DNA of 64,000 bases, from positions 930,001 through 994,000 of the forward strand of contig JBFDTN010000001.1 of assembly GCA_040719455.1 (NCBI GenBank), given 5' to 3'. Positions 20,853 through 31,300 of the stretch are shown here, piece by piece. The DNA is from Streptococcus pneumoniae. GTDB taxonomy: Bacteria > Bacillota > Bacilli > Lactobacillales > Streptococcaceae. The position numbers and the translations under genes are program-made. The stretch's first letter is position 1. Each line of letters opens with the position of its first letter. The notes beneath the pieces were generated by a model, which searched no databases, was not told the DNA's origin, and worked only from the letters and a program-made list of their open reading frames with translations.

Positions 20853-21312
20853 TTATAAAATATGATTGACTTTTAGCCATAGAGCTCGAATAGTTCCATG
20901 GAAGCTAATTCCCGCTATGCAATGGTGATAAAATTCTACATGTCTTAAATCTTCATCATGAGGATTGCCAAACCTTAGCCATGCTAAATCAGGATCAAAT
21001 TCTCTAACCCAGCCACTTGTATCTAACCTATGACTATCACCCGATTCTATCGAAAATTCTTCAGATAGAGCAAGTTTTCCACGATGAAAATCTAGCAAGC
21101 TTAAGGATTTCTCTATCCATGCACTACTTGGGAAAAATCCCCAGACTTGTGTCGATAAACGATTCTTTAAATTGAAGCCTACAAACATTATCTTCCAACA
21201 AAAAAGTAATATCTGAGTTTAAAGGAGGTAAACTATCAAAACTATGCTCCTTCTCACTATAAATCAAATTTCCTTCTAAAACATCTGATACATCCTCTAT
21301 GACCTGAAACAT
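20853..21312 (-). pseudogene. Frameshifted hypothetical protein
   Basis: Two overlapping reading frames read as one protein of about 150 residues. The first (from ATG 21312) gives MFQVIEDVSDVLEGNLIY and continues to SDITFLLEDN. Past about 21190 the sense passes to the next frame (VGFNLKNRLSTQVWGFFPSS ... SGWVREFDPDLAWLRFGNPH), while the first frame runs out at 21124. A one-base indel is the simplest cause. I do not recognise the family. The acidic, Trp-rich composition resembles bacterial immunity proteins, but that is only an impression. A GGAAG site before the internal ATG at 21188 leaves open separate translation of the second part. Confidence 0.55.
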
Positions 21313-21500
21313 AGTGTCTCCTTTCTGTCATCAAAAATAAGCCCTAAAATTCCAAAAAATCATTGACGAAACTTCTATCCTCAACTGGGAACTTCTCCAT
21401 CCTCTCCTTTTTATCATTGTAGCATTAAACCATTCCTTCTATGATATATTTACCTCAAAAGGGAGTCTCTCTTACAATCAGTACACGCTTCATCTTAAGT

Positions 21501-21543
21501 AAGACATGTTAACGTCGTTATACATTAAAACTAAATAACTATA
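21501..21543. repeat. MITE/RUP-like repeat, copy 3 (right-end fragment)
   Basis: The last 43 bases of the repeat are recognisable (AAGAC..GTTAACG...ATTAAAACTAAATAACTATA) with scattered substitutions; the left part is lost or unrecognisable. Confidence 0.6.
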
Positions 21544-21546
21544 ACC

Positions 21547-21594
21547 AAAAACGAACGATAAGCAGCCGTCATCCGTGTGCTTATCATTCGTTTT
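21547..21594 (-). terminator. Terminator of the ABC-F gene
   Basis: A long stem (AAAACGAACGATAAGC with GCTTATCATTCGTTTT, one mismatch) directly follows the ABC-F stop, with a T-rich strand on the minus side. Confidence 0.85.
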
Positions 21595-23133
21595 TTATAG
21601 CTTGTTAAAATCCCAAATCTGATCCATCCAACCTTCGTAAAAATCAGGTTCATGGCAAACCATGAGAATGCTGCCTTTAAATTCCTTCAAGGCACGTTTT
21701 AACTCTTCCTTTGCGTCTACATCCAAGTGGTTGGTCGGCTCATCTAGCACCAAGACATTGTTTTCACGATTCATCAACAGACACAAGCGAACCTTGGCCT
21801 GCTCTCCTCCAGACAAGACCTGGATTTGGCTTTCAATGTGCTTTGAGGTAAGACCACATCTTGCTAGGGCGGCACGAACTTCTGCTTGATTTAAGGCTGG
21901 AAAAGCATTCCAGACAGCTTCTAGTGGTGTCTGACGATTGCCACCCTCTACTTCTTGCTCAAAATAGCCCAGCTCAAGGTAATCACCTCGCTCCACCTCA
22001 CCAGAAATAGCCGGAATAATGCCTAATAAACTCTTCAACAAGGTCGTCTTTCCAATCCCGTTGGCTCCGATAATCGCCACCTTTTGATTGCGTTCAAAGG
22101 TCAGATTGAGCGGTTTGGTCAAGGGCTTGCCATAGCCAATTTGCAAATCTTTGGCTTGAAAGATAAAGCGTCCTGGAGTGCGTGCCACTTTAAAATCAAA
22201 AGAAGGTTTTGGTTTTTCTGCCTGCAATTCAATGACATCCATCTTGTCCAATTTTTTCTGACGAGACATTGCCATATTTCGAGTGGCAACACGTGCCTTG
22301 TTTCGATTGACAAAGTCTTTCAAGTCAGCAATTTCCTTTTGCTGACGTTCGTAGGCTGCTTCTAATTGCGCTTTCTTCATGGCATAGACTTCTTGGAATT
22401 GATAGTAATCGCCTGTATAGCGTGTCAAATGCAGATTTTCTACATGATAGACAATGTTAATCACATCATTTAAGAAAGGAATATCATGAGAAATAAGGAC
22501 AAAGGCATTTTCATAATTCTGCAAATAACGCTTGAGCCAATCAATATGTTCTGCATCTAAATAGTTAGTCGGCTCATCAAGTAGCAAGATGTCAGGCTTT
22601 TCAAGCAAGAGCTTGGTCAAGAGAACCTTGGTCCGCTGACCGCCACTGAGTGAGGTTACATCTGTGTCCATGCCAAAATCCATTACCCCTAAGGCACGAG
22701 CGACTTCATCAATCTTAGCATCTAAAGTATAAAAATCACGACTCTCCAGACGATCTTGAAGCTCGCCCACCTCTTCCATAAGAGCATCCATATCGGCACC
22801 TTCATCTGCCATGGATAGGTAAATTTCGTTGATTCGCTCTTCTGTCTTAAAAAGTTCATCAAAAGCTGTCCTTAAGACATCACGTACAGATTGCCCCTCT
22901 TTTAGCACAGCATGCTGATCCAAATAACCAACCGTCACATAGCGAGCCCACTCAACCTTTCCTTCATCAGGCTGGCGTTGCCCTGTGACAATGCTCATAA
23001 AGGTGGATTTCCCTTCTCCATTTGCCCCGACAAGACCAATATGCTCCCCCTTTAGCAAACGAAAGGACACATCCTCAAAAATCGCACGGTCTCCAAAACC
23101 ATGGCTTAAATTCTTTACTTCTAAAATACTCAT
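21595..23133 (-). CDS. ABC-F family ATPase (YkpA/YbiT-like)
   Basis: The 512-residue protein has two ABC ATPase domains and no membrane segments, as in ribosome-associated ABC-F proteins. The first domain has Walker A GANGEGKST and signature SLSGGQRTKVLL. The linker (about 240-300) is the charged P-site tRNA-interaction motif (YERQQKEIADLKDFVNRNKA). The second domain has GANGIGKTT and VLSGGEQAKVRL. Both Walker B regions read LLLDEPTNYLD / VLDEPTNHLD. Sequence and length fit the housekeeping YkpA/YbiT group, not antibiotic-resistance ABC-F proteins. It has its own promoter and terminator. Confidence 0.9.
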   Translation of the reverse strand: MSILEVKNLSHGFGDRAIFEDVSFRLLKGEHIGLVGANGEGKSTFMSIVTGQRQPDEGKVEWARYVTVGYLDQHAVLKEGQSVRDVLRTAFDELFKTEERINEIYLSMADEGADMDALMEEVGELQDRLESRDFYTLDAKIDEVARALGVMDFGMDTDVTSLSGGQRTKVLLTKLLLEKPDILLLDEPTNYLDAEHIDWLKRYLQNYENAFVLISHDIPFLNDVINIVYHVENLHLTRYTGDYYQFQEVYAMKKAQLEAAYERQQKEIADLKDFVNRNKARVATRNMAMSRQKKLDKMDVIELQAEKPKPSFDFKVARTPGRFIFQAKDLQIGYGKPLTKPLNLTFERNQKVAIIGANGIGKTTLLKSLLGIIPAISGEVERGDYLELGYFEQEVEGGNRQTPLEAVWNAFPALNQAEVRAALARCGLTSKHIESQIQVLSGGEQAKVRLCLLMNRENNVLVLDEPTNHLDVDAKEELKRALKEFKGSILMVCHEPDFYEGWMDQIWDFNKL

Positions 23134-23163
23134 ACTCTTCCTCGTTCTTGATATTCTTTTGCT

Positions 23164-23193
23164 ATTATATCATCTTCTCACACTCTTTGACAA
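23164..23193 (-). promoter_or_regulatory. ABC-F gene promoter
   Basis: TTGTCA (23188-23193), an 18-base spacer and TATAAT (23164-23169) on the minus strand, about 30 bases upstream of the start codon. Confidence 0.75.
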
Positions 23194-23197
23194 CTAT

Positions 23198-23227
23198 AAA
23201 AAGAGCAGCACTATGGCTACTCTTTTT
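23198..23227 (-). terminator. Terminator of the SRR-A adhesin gene
   Basis: AAAAAGAG-c-AGC pairs with GCT-a-CTCTTTTT across a six-base loop and is followed by T-rich sequence on the minus strand. It lies 25 bases after the SRR-A stop and only a few bases upstream of the ABC-F -35. Confidence 0.8.
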
Positions 23228-23251
23228 ATCGAACATTCTTTCTGAGAATTT

Positions 23252-25357
23252 TTAATCTTCTAGTGATTGTTCTTTCTTTTTCTTGCGACCAAGCGCTGCT
23301 AAGCTTGCTACAATTCCAAGAGTTCCAAGAAGACCTGCATGATTTGATTCCATACCTGTCTTAGGTAAGAGTGCTCTTTGTGAACCCTTAGATACAGCAT
23401 TCATCGTTGATGCTGAGGCAAGTGCTGCAAGCGATACTGACAGACTTTCGCTGGTTGAAAGACTTGTACTCATCGATTCTGAGGTACTTACACTCATTGA
23501 AGCTGAATGGCTTAGTGAGTTTGAAATAGACTCTGATACTGCATTTGATGCACTTGTTGAGGTGCTTACGGACTCACTTACCAATACACTTTCACTCATT
23601 GATAGACTCGTTGAGGCTGAAAGTGATGCACTTGCAGATTGACTGACACTGAAGCTACTTGATGCCGATACAGACACACTGTTCAAGGCAGAGATGGATG
23701 CTGAATGGCTTAGTGAGAGTGAGATAGACTCCGATACTGCGTTTGATGCACTTGTTGAGGTACTTATAGACTCACTCAGCGATACACTTTCACTCATCAA
23801 TAGACTCGTTGATGCTGAAATGGATGCACTTGCAGATTGACTGACACTGAAGCTACTTGATGCTGATACAGACACACTGTTCAAAGCGGAGATTGAAAGA
23901 GAAGTAGATTCTGACAAGGATACTGATTCAGATACAACTGCTGATACTGATTCGCTCAAGCTTGTTGATGCAGAGGCTGACAATGAAGCTTTCTCAGATA
24001 CAGACATAGATTCTGATGCTGATACTGAAGCGGATTCAGAATCACGACCTGATACGCTCATTGATGCTGAGGCACTCACTGAGTTAGAAAGCGAATCACG
24101 GTTTGAATTGCTGAGTGATGCACTTTCACTATCCAGCTTGTCATTGTTAGACAATGACAAGGATGCACTCATTGACTCACTGACTGAAGTTGAAGCACTC
24201 ATCGACTGACTATCTCGTACAGACTCTGAAATGGATTCACTTGCTGATACAGACATTGACTTAGATGTTGAAGCTGAAGTCGATGCTGATGCGCTTACGC
24301 TTGTTGACTCTGACAAGGAATTACGTGTTGAATCGCTTGCAGATGTTGAAGCGCTCAAGCGTGTTGACTCAGATAGTGAAGCAGACATTGAAGCTGAATT
24401 GTACTCAGAAAGTGATGTTGACAATGAGATTGAATTTGACTCGTCAAGTTGTGAATTCGATGCCAATTCTGACAAGCTTGTTGAGAAGCTTTCTGAAGCA
24501 GATACAGATGCAGAGGTGCTTTCTGAGTTGTATGCTGAGACAGACGTGCTTTCTGATACGCTCAAGGAGTCTGAAGCTACTGAGTTTGACGCTGACTCGC
24601 TTGATGAAATCGATGCTGAAATTGACTCAGATAATTCTGTTGATTGACGCATAGAAGCTGATTCTGACGCTGTTGTAGACTCAGATACTGAGACGGATGT
24701 TGAAGCACTTACTGAGCCAGAAATACTTACTGATGTTGAAAGGCTAGTACTTGTAAAAGCACTAATAGATGCCGAGGTACTTACGCTAATTGAAGCACTT
24801 GCTGACACAGACTCGCTGTCACTGATTGATTGGCTCGCACTAATTGATAATGACGTGCTTACGGACTGGCTCTCGCTCAAGCTGCTTGAGGCTGAAAGCG
24901 ATACCTTGTTCAAGTCGGAAATCGAGGTTGAAGTGGATTCGCTCAAGCGGGCTGAGTCTGAATTCACCTTAGAGAGAAGCTCACTCAAGTTCTTAGAGGC
25001 TGATTCTGAAACGGATGCCTTTCCTGCGACGGAAGTTGAGAGCGATTGAGACGCCGATGTCGATTCAGAATCACGAGTTGCTACACTCATTGAGGCTGAT
25101 TCACTGACTGAGTTAGACAATGAATCACGGGTCGAAGCGCTCAAGGACAAGCTGTTACTATCCACCTTCGGATTGTCAGACAAGGATAGCGAAATCGAGA
25201 GGCTCTCATTTACAGACATGCTTGCACTTGTCGATTGACTCGCACCAACAGAAGCTGAAGATAGTTCTGATGCTGATTCTGACGCAGATTTAGAGGCAGA
25301 CGCAGAAGCTGATATCACAGTGCTTGCGCTTGCAGATTCTGAAAGCGACTTACGAGC
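23252..25357 (-). pseudogene. SRR-A adhesin, C-terminal stalk and LPKTG anchor, separated by a nonsense codon
   Basis: This segment continues the SRR-A reading frame without any shift after the TAA at 25358-25360. It encodes about 701 residues: more serine-rich stalk, then LPKTG (23354-23368), a hydrophobic segment ([15 protein letters not shown]) and a basic tail ([11 protein letters not shown]), the sortase-A sorting signal. The first ATG after the nonsense codon is at 25318, but no ribosome site precedes it and no signal peptide would be made, so independent expression is unlikely. From about 24660 down to the anchor the stalk resembles SRR-B repeats more than SRR-A repeats. It includes the [20 protein letters not shown] block shared with SRR-B. 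Confidence 0.85.
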
Positions 25358-28300
25358 TTATTCACTAGCTTTCGTTGATTCACTCAAGCGAGCTTCTTCG
25401 GACGTTGATGCCGATTTCGAAGCCAAGTTGAAGTTTGAAAGTGATTCTGACAAGCTGGTTGAACTTGATTCATCCAATTGTGAATCCTTCGCTAACTCTG
25501 ACAAGCTAGTTGAGAAGCTCTCTGATGTAGAATTTGAAGCTTTCGTGCTCTTCTCTACTGCTTCTGAAACCGATTCTGAATTCATCACGCTGATAAAGTC
25601 TGACGCTGTTGAGTTTGATTCTGATTGAACCACGGATGTCGATGCCGAGATTGATTCGGACAAGTCTGTCGACTTGCGCTTCACAACTGCTTCTGAAGCT
25701 GAAGTTGATTCTGACGCGGATGCAGCTGTCGATTTAGCAGTGGATTCAGACGCCGATACCGAATCTGACTTGGCTGCTGAGTTCGACTGGCTATCGCTCA
25801 ATGACGTTGAGGCTGAAAGCGATACCTTGTTCAAATCTGAAATTGAGGTCGAAGTCGACTCACTCAAGCGGGTTGAATCAGAATTCACCTTAGAGAGAAG
25901 CTCACTCAAGCTCTTAGACGCTGATTCTGAAACGGATGCTTTTCCTGCGACAGAGGTTGAGAGAGACTGAGACGCCGATGTCGATTCTGAATTGCGTTTC
26001 GTTGCACTTTCAGAAGCTGATTTACTTGCCGAATCAGAGAGCGAATCACGTTTCGCAGCACTCAAGGACAAGCTGTTACTGTCCACATTTGGATTGTTAG
26101 ACAAGGATTCAGAGGCATTCAAGGATTCCTTGCTTGATGTACTTGCGCTGTCGGACTGACTGTCACGGACTAAGTCTGATGCTCTTTCTGACACAGACTC
26201 AGACATCGACTTAGACGCAGATGCGCTCGTTGAAACCACCGTGCTTGCGCTTGCGGATTCTGAAAGCGACTTACGAGCTGAGTCACTGTTCTTGGTTGAC
26301 TCACTCAAGCGGGCTTCTTCAGACGTCGAAGCGGATTTCGAAGCCAGGTTAAAGTTTGAAAGTGACTCAGATAGGGATGTTGAGCTTGATTCATCCAGCT
26401 GTGAATCCTTCACTAGCTCTGACAGGCTAGTTGAGAAGCTCTCTGATGTAGAATTTGAAGCTTTCGTGCTCTTCTCTACTGCTTCTGAAACCGATTCTGA
26501 ATTCATCACGCTGATGAAGTCTGACGCTGTTGAGTTTGATTCGGATTGGACCACAGAGGTTGATGCCGAAATAGACTCAGACAGGTCTGTCGACTTGCGC
26601 TTCACAACTGATTCACTTGCGGAAGTGGATTCAGATGCGGATGCAGCTGTCGATTTGGCAGTAGACTCTGAAGCCGATACCGAATCTGACTTGGCAGCTG
26701 AGTTCGACTGGCTCTCGCTCAAGCTACTTGAGGCAGAAAGTGATACCTTGTTCAAGTCGGAAATCGAGGTTGAAGTGGACTCACTCAAGCGAGTTGAATC
26801 GGAGTTCACCTTCGCTAGAGATTCGCTAAAACTCTTAGAGGCTGATCCTGAAACGGATGCCTTCCCTGCGACAGAAATTGAGAGCGATTGAGACGCTGAG
26901 GTCGATTCTGAATTGCGTTTCGTTGCACTTTCAGACGCGGACTTGCTTGCCGAATCAGAGAGCGAATCACGCTTAGCTGCACTCAAGGACAAGCTGTTAC
27001 TATCAACGTTAGGATTGTTAGACAAGGACTCAGAGGCATTCAAGGATTCCTTGCTTGAGGTACTTACACTGTCGGACTGGCTGTCGCGGACTGAGCTTGA
27101 TGTCATTTCAGAAGTTGAAACCGACATTGATTTAGATGTCGAAGCACTTGTCGAAACCACGGTGCTTGCGCTTGCGGATTCCGACAGAGATTTGCGGGCT
27201 GATTCACTAGCTTTCGTTGACTCACTCAAGCGAGCTTCTTCAGACATTGAAGCAGATTTCGATGCCAGGTTGAAGTTTGACAGTGATTCTGACAAGCTAG
27301 TTGAACTTGAATCATCCAGTTGTGAATCCTTCACTAGCTCAGACAGGCTAGTTGAGAAGCTCTCTGACGTTGAGTTTGAAGCTTTCGTACTCTTCGCCAC
27401 TGCTTCTGAGACAGATTCTGAGTTCATGACGCTCACTGAGTCAGACGCTGTTGAGTTTGATTCGGATTGAACCACAGATGTCGATGCCGAGATTGATTCA
27501 GACAGATCTGTCGACTTGCGCTTCACAACTGATTCACTTGCGGAAGTGGATTCAGATGCGGATGCAGCTGTCGATTTGGCAGTAGACTCTGAAGCCGATA
27601 CCGAATCTGACTTGGCAGCTGAGTTCGACTGGCTCTCGCTCAAGCTACTTGAGGCAGAAAGTGATACCTTGTTCAAGTCGGAAATCGAGGTTGAAGTGGA
27701 CTCACTCAAGCGAGTTGAATCGGAGTTCACCTTCGCTAGAGATTCGCTAAAACTCTTAGAGGCTGATCCTGAAACGGATGCCTTCCCTGCGACAGAAATT
27801 GAGAGCGATTGAGACGCTGAGGTCGATTCTGAATTGCGTTTCGTTGCACTTTCAGACGCGGACTTGCTTGCCGAATCAGAGAGCGAATCACGCTTAGCTG
27901 CACTCAAGGACAAGCTGTTACTATCAACGTTAGGATTGTTAGACAAGGACTCAGAGGCATTCAAGGATTCCTTGCTTGAGGTACTTGCACTGTCGGACTG
28001 GCTGTCGCGGACTGAGCTTGATGTCATTTCAGAAGTTGAAACCGACATTGATTTAGATGTCGAAGCACTTGTCGAAACCACGGTGCTTGCGCTTGCGGAT
28101 TCCGACAGAGATTTGCGGGCTGATTCACTAGCTTTCGTTGACTCACTCAAGCGAGCTTCTTCAGACATTGAAGCCGATTTCGAAGCCAAGTTGAAGTTCG
28201 AAAGTGATTCTGATAAGCTAGTTGAGCTTGATTCATCCAGCTGTGAATCCTTCACTAGCTCAGACAAACTAGTTGAGAAGCTTTCAGACGCTGAGGTTGA

Positions 28301-31300
28301 TTCCTTAGTGCTCTTTTCTACTGCTTCTGAAACCGATTCTGAATTCATGACACTGACTGAGTCTGACGCTGTTGAATTGGATTCAGATTGAACCACAGAT
28401 GTCGATGCCGAGATGGACTCGGACAGGTCTGTTGACTTGCGCTTCACAACTGACTCACTTGCGGATGTGGATTCAGACGCTGAGAGTTCCGCTGATTTAG
28501 CAGTGGATTCAGACGCCGATACCGAATCTGACTTGGCAGCTGAGTCAGATTGACTCTCGCTCAAGCTGCTTGACGCTGAAAGCGATACCTTGTTCAATTC
28601 GGAAATTGAAGTCGAAGTGGACTCACTCAAGCGAGTGGAATCTGAATTCACCTTCACTAGAGACTCGCTCAAGCTCTTAGACGCTGATTCTGACAAGGAT
28701 GCTTTCCCTGCAACAGAGGTTGAAAGCGATTGGGATGCAGAGAGCGATTCTGAATTGCGTTTCGCTGCACTTTCAGATGCGGACTTACTTACCGAATCAG
28801 AGAGCGAATCACGTTTCGCTACACTCAAGGACAAGCTGTCACTATCCACTTTCGGGTTGTTAGACAGAGATTCCGATGCACTCAAGGATTCCTTGCTTGA
28901 GCTACTTGCGCTCTCAGACTGGCTATCACGGACTGAATCTGATGCTCTTTCTGACACGGACTCGGACATTGATTTAGAAGCCGATGCGCTCGTAGATACC
29001 ACCGTGCTTGCGCTTGCGGATTCTGACAGAGATTTGCGAGCAGAGTCGCTAGCTTTCGTTGACTCACTCAAGCGAGCTTCTTCAGATGTTGAAGCCGATT
29101 TCGAAGCCAAGTTGAAGTTCGAAAGTGATTCTGATAAGCTAGTTGAACTTGAATCATCCAGTTGTGAATCCCTCACTAGCTCAGACAGGCTAGTTGAGAA
29201 GCTCTCTGAGGCAGAGGTTGAGGCCTTAGTGCTCTTTTCTACTGCTTCTGAAACCGATTCCGAATTCATGACGCTGATGGAATCTGACGCTGTTGAATTG
29301 GATTCAGATTGAACCACTGAGGTTGAGGCCGAGATCGACTCTGACAGGTCTGTCGACTTACGTTGAACCACTGATTCTGAAGCTGAAGTAGATTCTGAGG
29401 CTGATGAAGCTGTAGATTTAGCAGTTGATTCAGAGGCGGATACTGATTCTGACTTGGCTGCAGAGTTTGATTGGCTTTCACTTAATGACGTTGAGGCAGA
29501 AAGCGATACCTTATTCAAGTCTGAAATTGAGGTCGAAGTCGACTCGCTCAAGCTGATTGAATCAGAGTTCACCTTAGCCAGAGACTCGCTCAGGCTCTTA
29601 GAGGCAGACTCTGAGACTGAGCCTTTTCCTGCAACAGAAGTTGAAAGCGATTGGGACGCCGAGTTCGATTCAGAATCGCGTTTCGTTGCACTTTCAGAAG
29701 CCGACTGGCTTACTGACTCAGACAATGAGTCACGATTCGAAGCGCTCAAGGACAAGCTGTCACTATCCACTTTCGGATTATTAGACAAGGATTCAGATGC
29801 ACTCAAGGATTCCTTGCTTAAAGTACTTGCGCTCTCAGACTGACTGTCACGGACTGAATCTGAGGTCATCTCAGAAGCTGATTCAGACATTGACTTAGAT
29901 GCCGATGCGCTTGTCGAGACCACTGTACTTGTGCTAGCAGATTCTGAAAGTGACTTACGAGCGGATTCACTAGCCTTGGTTGACTCGCTCAAGCGTTCTG
30001 ATTCAGATGTGGAAGCCGAGTTCGAAGCCAAGTTGAAGTTCGACAAGGATTCTGACAAGCTAGTTGAACTTGAGTCATCCAGTTGTGAATCCTTCACTAG
30101 TTCTGACAGGCTGGTCGAGAAGCTCTCTGAGGCAGAGATGGAAGCCTTGGTGCTCCTTTCTACTGCTTCTGAAACCGATTCTGAATTCATGACGCTGACA
30201 GAGTCTGACGCTGTTGAATTGGATTCAGATTGAACCACTGAGGTTGAGGCCGAGATTGACTCAGACAGGTCTGTCGACTTGCGCTTCACAGCTGACTCAC
30301 TTGCGGATGTGGATTCAGAGGCTGAGATTTCCGCCGATTTAGCTGTTGATTCAGACGCGGATACTGATTCTGACTTGGCTGCAGAGTTTGATTGGCTCTC
30401 ACTCAAGCTACTTGATGCCGAAACAGACACGCTATTCAAGTTTGAGATTGAGATAGATGAAGATTCTGATAAGGAGACTGATACAGATACTAGAGTTGAT
30501 ACTGATTCACTCAGGCTCTTAGAGGCAGATTCTGAAACTGACCCTTTTCCTGCAACAGAGGTCGATAGTGATTGAGAAGCCGAGGTCGATTCGGAATCGC
30601 GTTTCGTTGCACTTTCAAAATCCGATTGGCTTACTGACTCAGACAATGAGTCACGATTCGAAGCGCTCAAGGACAAGCTGTCACTATCCACTTTCGGATT
30701 ATTAGACAAGGATTCAGATGCACTCAATGATTCCTTGCTTGAGCTACTTGCACTCTTGGACTGGCTGTCACGGACTGAATCTGACATCATCTCAGAAGCT
30801 GAAACTGACATTGACTTAGATACCGATGCGCTTGTCGATTCTACAGTGCTTGCGCTAGCTGATTCTGAAAGTGATGTGCGGGCTGAGTCACTAGCTTTCG
30901 TTGACTCGCTCAAGCGTTCTGATTCAGATGTGGAAGCCGATTCGGAAGCCCAGTTGAAGTTTGAAAGCGACTCAGAAAGTGATGTCGAACTGGATTCATC
31001 TAGTTGTGAATCCTTCACTAACTCAGACAGGCTAGTTGAGAAGCTCTCTGATGCAGAGGTTGAGGCCTTAGTGCTCTCTTCTGCTGCTTCTGAAACAGAT
31101 TCCGAATTCATGACGCTGATGGAATCTGACACTGTTGAGTTCGACTCAGATTGGACAACTGATGTCGAAGCGGAAATAGACTCAGACAGGTCTGTCGACT
31201 TACGTTGAACAACTGATTCTGAAGCTGAAGTAGATTCTGAGGCTGATGAAGCTGTAGATTTAGCAGTTGATTCAGAGGCGGATACTGATTCTGACTTGGC

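Noticed and set aside
21595-23133. Antibiotic-resistance ABC-F protein
   Set aside because: Linker and overall sequence fit the housekeeping YkpA/YbiT group, and it is not linked to resistance genes or mobile DNA.
25320-25357. Programmed readthrough or recoding at the SRR-A TAA
   Set aside because: The context GAA-TAA-GCT shows no known readthrough motif or downstream structure. A simple point mutation from a serine codon is enough.
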